Source of the DNA: Claveliimonas stercoravium
GTDB taxonomy: Bacteria > Bacillota > Clostridia > Lachnospirales > Lachnospiraceae
Assembly (NCBI GenBank): GCA_019117345.1
Contig: DWZW01000058.1
Span: 1 to 8,956 of the forward strand
Reading direction: 5' to 3'
Length of the DNA stretch: 8,956 bases
The position numbers and the translations under genes are program-made. This document shows, one piece after another, positions 5,583 through 8,956 of the stretch. The notes below the pieces were generated by a model. That model searched no databases and was not told where the DNA came from. It saw nothing but the letters and a program-made list of their open reading frames with translations. Numbering within the stretch: position 1 is the stretch's first letter; the number at the start of each line of letters is the position of its first letter.

Positions 5583-6485
5583 ATGAAAAAGGAGACCTAC
5601 GCTTATCCATCTACTATGGCCAGACTGAGAGCGGAGTACAAGATCTTTCTTCTGGCCTTTGTGTTTATCGTGATCGCGGACAGCATCGGACAGATACAGG
5701 TTCCGCTGGGACCGGGGACGCTGATCCTGTTCCCGATTTTTTATTCCCTCATCATGGGAGTGCTCTCCGGGCCGGAGGTGCTGAAGATTTTTAAAAAGAA
5801 GGAGGTAAAGGCGGCTTCCAAGCTGGTCATCGTGGCTATCTGCCCCTTTATCGCCAAGCTGGGGATCAACGCGGGAGCCAGCCTTGAGGTCATCCTGTCG
5901 GCGGGGCCTGCCCTTGTGCTGCAGGAGATAGGGAACCTGGGAACTATCCTTCTGGCTCTCCCCTTTGCTCTGCTTCTGGGGCTGAAAAGGGAGGCGATCG
6001 GAGCCACCCATTCCATCAACAGGGAATCGAACCTGGCGCTGATCACGGACATGTTCGGACCGGACTCACCGGAGACAAGGGGAAGCCTTTCTATTTACGT
6101 AGTAGGCGGTATGGTAGGGACTATTTATTTCGGCTTCATGACAACTATGGTGGCAGCACTTCATATTTTTCATCCCTATGCCCTGGGTATGGCTTCCGGG
6201 GTGGGGGCCGGCATACTCATGGCCAGCGCCACAGCCAGCCTGGCTCTGATCTATCCGGATATGGCTTCGGAGCTGTCGGCCCTGGCGAGCACGAGCGAGA
6301 CCATATCCGGCATCACCGGCATCTATGTGGCGATATTTATAGGTATCCCTCTTACAAAAAAGCTGTACCAGCTTCTGGAGCCGCCCATCGCCAGACTGAG
6401 AAGGGAGCCCAGCGAGGTGCTGGAGAGCAGGAAAAGAGAAGCGGCTGCTGCAGAAGATCATACAAAGAGCAGGGAGGAAAGATAG
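5583..6485 (+). CDS. DUF3100-like polytopic membrane protein, putative transporter subunit
   Basis: Predicted inner-membrane protein of 300 residues, likely part of a small-molecule transporter of unknown substrate. Hydrophobic segments lie at about 21-36, 44-62, 80-94, 105-115, 119-134, 170-194, 198-223 and 243-257. A Lys-rich loop (70-80) and a conserved-looking cytoplasmic-type segment GLKREAIGATHSINRE (133-148) sit between them, and the C-terminal 35 residues are a charged soluble tail. The overall pattern and the KRExIGATxSIxRE segment resemble, from memory, the uncharacterised DUF3100 family. ATG 5583 is chosen because AAGGAG (5570-5575) stands 7 bases before it; the open frame extends to 5541 without a better site. 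It is the first gene of the cluster, and its TAG is immediately followed by the ATG of the next gene, implying linked expression. Confidence 0.8.
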   Translation: MKKETYAYPSTMARLRAEYKIFLLAFVFIVIADSIGQIQVPLGPGTLILFPIFYSLIMGVLSGPEVLKIFKKKEVKAASKLVIVAICPFIAKLGINAGASLEVILSAGPALVLQEIGNLGTILLALPFALLLGLKREAIGATHSINRESNLALITDMFGPDSPETRGSLSIYVVGGMVGTIYFGFMTTMVAALHIFHPYALGMASGVGAGILMASATASLALIYPDMASELSALASTSETISGITGIYVAIFIGIPLTKKLYQLLEPPIARLRREPSEVLESRKREAAAAEDHTKSREER

Positions 6486-6932
6486 ATGAGATACGCAGAG
6501 TGGGGAATTTTATTAGTCATATCAGGGCTTGGCATTGCCCTGGCCAACTTTATCGGGTTTGATGTGGGATTTATGGATTCCCTTCCGGGAATACTGATCC
6601 TCCTTGGCATCTCCGCCGCGGCAGTGGTGGTCAGCAAGCTGCTTCCTCTGCGCCTGCCCATCGTGGCCTACTGCTCTATCATCGGCCTTCTCGTGGCGAG
6701 CCCTCTGTGCCCTGCCAGGGAGTTTGTCATCGCGTCGGCGAACAGCATCAATTTTACAGCTCCCCTCACACTGGTGGGGGCCTATGCGGGCATCTCCATC
6801 GGAGATCAGATAAAATCCTTTGTGAAGCAGGGATGGAAGATGATCATCGTGGGCGTACTGGTCATGACGGGAACCTTTCTCGGGTCAGCCTGCATTGCCC
6901 AGATCGTGCTGTCACTGACCAATGCCATATAG
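6486..6932 (+). CDS. Small polytopic membrane protein, partner of the DUF3100-like protein
   Basis: Predicted inner-membrane protein of 148 residues with about five hydrophobic segments (7-24, 33-52, 56-73, 88-105, 117-141). The N-terminal half is nearly uncharged. A short loop around residues 106-117 (DQIKSFVKQGWK) carries most of the charge and precedes a strongly hydrophobic final segment, IIVGVLVMTGTFLGSACIAQ. I cannot name its family. The ATG falls on the base after the upstream TAG and has its own AGGGAGG ribosome binding site within the end of that gene, so the two are probably translationally coupled and made in fixed ratio. I infer that they form one heteromeric carrier, with this as the small subunit. 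An orphan regulatory membrane protein is the alternative. Confidence 0.8.
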   Translation: MRYAEWGILLVISGLGIALANFIGFDVGFMDSLPGILILLGISAAAVVVSKLLPLRLPIVAYCSIIGLLVASPLCPAREFVIASANSINFTAPLTLVGAYAGISIGDQIKSFVKQGWKMIIVGVLVMTGTFLGSACIAQIVLSLTNAI

Positions 6933-6997
6933 ATACAGGGCAGAGGACGCCAGGAAGCAGTGAGGGGCGTCATAAACGCGTTTGAGAGGAGAAATAC

Positions 6998-8323
6998 ATG
7001 GATAGGAAAATAGAAGCCGATCTTCTGCTCCGGGACAGCGACTACCTGGATGAAGATTTTGAACTGGTCGAGGGGAAAAGCATCCTCATAAAGGATGGAA
7101 GGATAGAGGGCATCGACACAGCCGAAAGCCTGAAGGAAAAATATACCTGGCGTGAGGAGCTGGACGGGAGCGGATGCGTCTACATGCCAGGGCTTGTGGA
7201 CAGCCACATGCACACGGGGCAGCAGCTCCTGAGGGGGAGAATACTGGATGAGATGCCCATGATATGGACCCGCGTCATGCTGCCCTACGAGAGCACGCTG
7301 ACACCGGAGAAAATGGGGCTCAGCGCACGGATGGCTGCCGTGGAGATGATACATGCGGGGACGACGGGATTTATCGACGCGGGCAGCTATTTCATGGAGG
7401 AGGCGGCAGATGTCTACGCCCGCAGCGGCCTGCGAGGGGCGCTCTCATACTCCACTATGGACCAGGAGGGACTGCCTGCGTCCATTGCCATGGATGCCAG
7501 GACGGCTGTGCGAAAGACAGACGAGTTATATAAAGAATTTCATGGACAAGAAAACATAAAAGTTTATTATTCTCTGAGGTCCCTCATTTCCTGCTCTGAG
7601 GATCTGATCCTCATGGCGGCGGAGAGAGCCGCAGGGAACCATACTATGCTGCAGGCACACATGAATGAGTACCCGGGGGAGATTAATTTTTATATGGAAA
7701 GAAAGCAGCTGCGCCCCTACGAGTACCTGGACAGACTGGGCGTGCTGGGGCCGGATTTCCTGGGGGCCCACAGCCTGCTCCTGTCAGAGTCTGAGATCAG
7801 TCTGCTGGAGGAGCGGGGCGTGAAGGTCTGCCACTGTCCATTCAGCAACTGTGGCAAGGCAGCGCCCCGGACGCCGGAGCTCCTTGAGAGAGGCATCACG
7901 GTGGGGCTGGGGACGGACGGGGCCGCCCACGGGGGACTGAGCCTGTTCCAGGAGATGAAGATCTTCCGGTCTGTCATGAACCTGACCTGGGGCGTACCAC
8001 TGGCGGAGCCTGCTGTCATGCCGGCCAGGACTATCCTGGCCATGGCCACACGGGGCGGCCAGGTATGCCTTGGGGGCGAACCGGAAAAGGATGGAAGGCT
8101 CCTCCCGGGAGCCAGGGCTGATATCATAGGGATTGACAAGAACCGGATCTATATGGCTGTGTACGGACATATGGCCAACACAGTGCTGGAGAGCGCGGGG
8201 GCCGGAGATGTGCGGGACTCTCTGTGCGCGGGAAAGGTGCTCATGAGGGACTATCGCATCCAGACCCTGGACGAGGAGGAGATTTACCGGGAGGCAGTCT
8301 CCTGGAAAAACAATTTTGCATGA
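6998..8323 (+). CDS. Amidohydrolase, Atz/Trz/MtaD deaminase-like
   Basis: Predicted cytoplasmic zinc- or iron-dependent hydrolase of the amidohydrolase superfamily, 441 residues, the usual length for the chlorohydrolase/S-adenosylhomocysteine-deaminase branch. An N-terminal beta-sandwich strand pair (about 5-64) leads into the TIM barrel. The metal ligands are visible: HxH in PGLVDSHMHT (H70, H72), HxxE in QAHMNE (H221, E224), H258 in LGAHSL and D307 in LGTDG. The barrel is followed by the usual C-terminal sandwich strands, GARADIIGID (371-380). After D307 it reads GTDGAAHGG, where deaminases commonly have a GTDxxxSNN-type sequence, so the substrate pocket may differ. An aminated heterocycle or nucleoside-like substrate is plausible but not shown. 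AGAGGAG (6985-6991) supports ATG 6998. It lies 65 bases after the small membrane protein, with only a weak GACGCC/GGCGTC dyad between. Confidence 0.9.
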   Translation: MDRKIEADLLLRDSDYLDEDFELVEGKSILIKDGRIEGIDTAESLKEKYTWREELDGSGCVYMPGLVDSHMHTGQQLLRGRILDEMPMIWTRVMLPYESTLTPEKMGLSARMAAVEMIHAGTTGFIDAGSYFMEEAADVYARSGLRGALSYSTMDQEGLPASIAMDARTAVRKTDELYKEFHGQENIKVYYSLRSLISCSEDLILMAAERAAGNHTMLQAHMNEYPGEINFYMERKQLRPYEYLDRLGVLGPDFLGAHSLLLSESEISLLEERGVKVCHCPFSNCGKAAPRTPELLERGITVGLGTDGAAHGGLSLFQEMKIFRSVMNLTWGVPLAEPAVMPARTILAMATRGGQVCLGGEPEKDGRLLPGARADIIGIDKNRIYMAVYGHMANTVLESAGAGDVRDSLCAGKVLMRDYRIQTLDEEEIYREAVSWKNNFA

Positions 8324-8355
8324 AATCCTGCAAAACAGAAAGGAAAATAACCTGA

Positions 8356-8956
8356 ATGGTGGAATATTTGATCATAATTCTTGCAAATCTTCTGGTGGGA
8401 GGGATGATCGGGCTGACAGGGATAGCCGGATTTCTCCTTCCCATGCTGTACTCCGGTTTTATGGGCATGCCGGCGGCCCAGGGGATGGCACTCAGTTTTT
8501 TTGCCTTTCTCATCTCCGGAGTGCTGGGTGCGTGGAACTATCACAGGGCAAAAAACCTGGACCTGAGACTGGGAGTCCTGATCAGCGCCGGGAGTCTCAT
8601 AGGGGCGTCCCTGGGAGTCTGTCTGAACCTTCTGATGGACGAGTCGGTGGTGAAGAAGATCCTGTACCTCGTGGTGCTGGCTTCCGGTATCTCCATTTTG
8701 CTGCGGAAGGACCGGGAAAGGAGCAGAGAGGGCGGGGTAAGGCTTCCTGTCTGGGCCCTGCTGGCCTTTGGCCTTGTGACCGGAGCCCTCTGCGCCCTGT
8801 CCGGAGCGGGGGGGCCCATCCTTGTGATGCCGCTCCTCGTGGTGCTGGGCGTGCCCGTGAAGACAGCGGTGGGAGTGGCTCTTTTCAATTCCATTTTCAT
8901 TGCGATCCCATCCTGTATCGGATACAGCCTGCAGTGTGAGCCGGGGACCTTCCTTG
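8356..8956 (+). CDS. TauE/SafE-family membrane permease, 3' partial
   Basis: The first 200 residues of a polytopic membrane protein that runs off the window. Its sequence shows the internal duplication of TauE/SafE (DUF81) anion permeases: LVGGMIGLTGIAGFLLPML (13-31) recurs as LVTGALCALSGAGGPILVMPL (140-160). Each copy is followed by further hydrophobic helices, with a charged linker RKDRERSREGG (117-127) between the halves. Relatives move sulfite, sulfoacetate, taurine-derived or similar organic anions. The specificity here is unknown. ATG 8356 follows AAAGGA at slightly long spacing, 32 bases after the amidohydrolase stop, so it is probably the fourth gene of the same transcription unit. 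No frameshift is seen in the visible part. Confidence 0.88.
   Translation, partial: MVEYLIIILANLLVGGMIGLTGIAGFLLPMLYSGFMGMPAAQGMALSFFAFLISGVLGAWNYHRAKNLDLRLGVLISAGSLIGASLGVCLNLLMDESVVKKILYLVVLASGISILLRKDRERSREGGVRLPVWALLAFGLVTGALCALSGAGGPILVMPLLVVLGVPVKTAVGVALFNSIFIAIPSCIGYSLQCEPGTFL

Noticed and set aside
5457..6011. Upstream extension of the Crp/Fnr-type regulator to 409 residues
   Set aside because: This part is antisense to the DUF3100-like gene and lacks family similarity; AAGGAGGAG precedes the ATG at 5456.
6946..6971. GACGCC-N14-GGCGTC dyad as a terminator between the small membrane protein and the amidohydrolase
   Set aside because: Only 6 bp with a 14-base loop and no T-run; the genes are otherwise arranged as one transcription unit.
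8316..8939. 207-codon plus-strand frame at the right end
   Set aside because: Gly/Arg-rich, no membrane segments. The frame starting at ATG 8356 instead gives a clean TauE/SafE sequence open to the window edge.

Overview
The window looks like chromosomal DNA from a gut Firmicute, most likely a Lachnospiraceae (Clostridium cluster XIVa) species. The grounds are GC-rich genes behind strong AGGAGG-type ribosome binding sites, AT-rich sigma-A promoters with TGnTATAAT extended -10 elements, and familiar Clostridia-type proteins: a PRK07105-like pyridoxamine kinase, a phospho-sugar mutase and a Crp/Fnr regulator. The genus cannot be fixed by eye.

Left end (1-760). About 540 bases have no convincing gene but carry a dense series of inverted repeats. 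From memory this resembles conserved non-coding DNA of Tn1549/CTn-type conjugative elements, which I cannot verify here. A 62-codon minus-strand ORF of protein-like composition follows (537-725). It may be the 3' stub of a larger gene, which would put an element/chromosome junction near 726-760.

Middle (761-4690). A pyridoxamine/pyridoxal kinase runs leftward. Divergent from it is a lipoprotein whose well-placed ATG (1908, behind a GGGGG-containing ribosome binding site) is separated from its reading frame by a one-base-short A8 run. This could be a slippage switch, a recent mutation or a base-call error. Next is a complete alpha-phosphohexomutase with all four catalytic loops. It sits behind a consensus promoter whose -10 box lies inside a perfect 14-bp inverted repeat. 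A 19-bp-stem hairpin with T-runs on both strands closes this gene and the converging regulator gene.

Right half (4782-8956). A Crp/Fnr-family regulator is transcribed leftward. Diverging from it is a tight co-directional cluster: a DUF3100-like membrane protein, a 148-residue membrane protein starting on the base after the previous stop codon, a metal-dependent amidohydrolase of the Atz/Trz/MtaD deaminase type, and a TauE/SafE-type membrane permease that runs off the end. The simplest reading is a regulated module. The two membrane proteins would import an aminated or amide-containing small molecule, the amidohydrolase would hydrolyse it, and TauE/SafE would export or import an anion. The substrate is unknown. 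This module is the best candidate in the window for an undescribed system.
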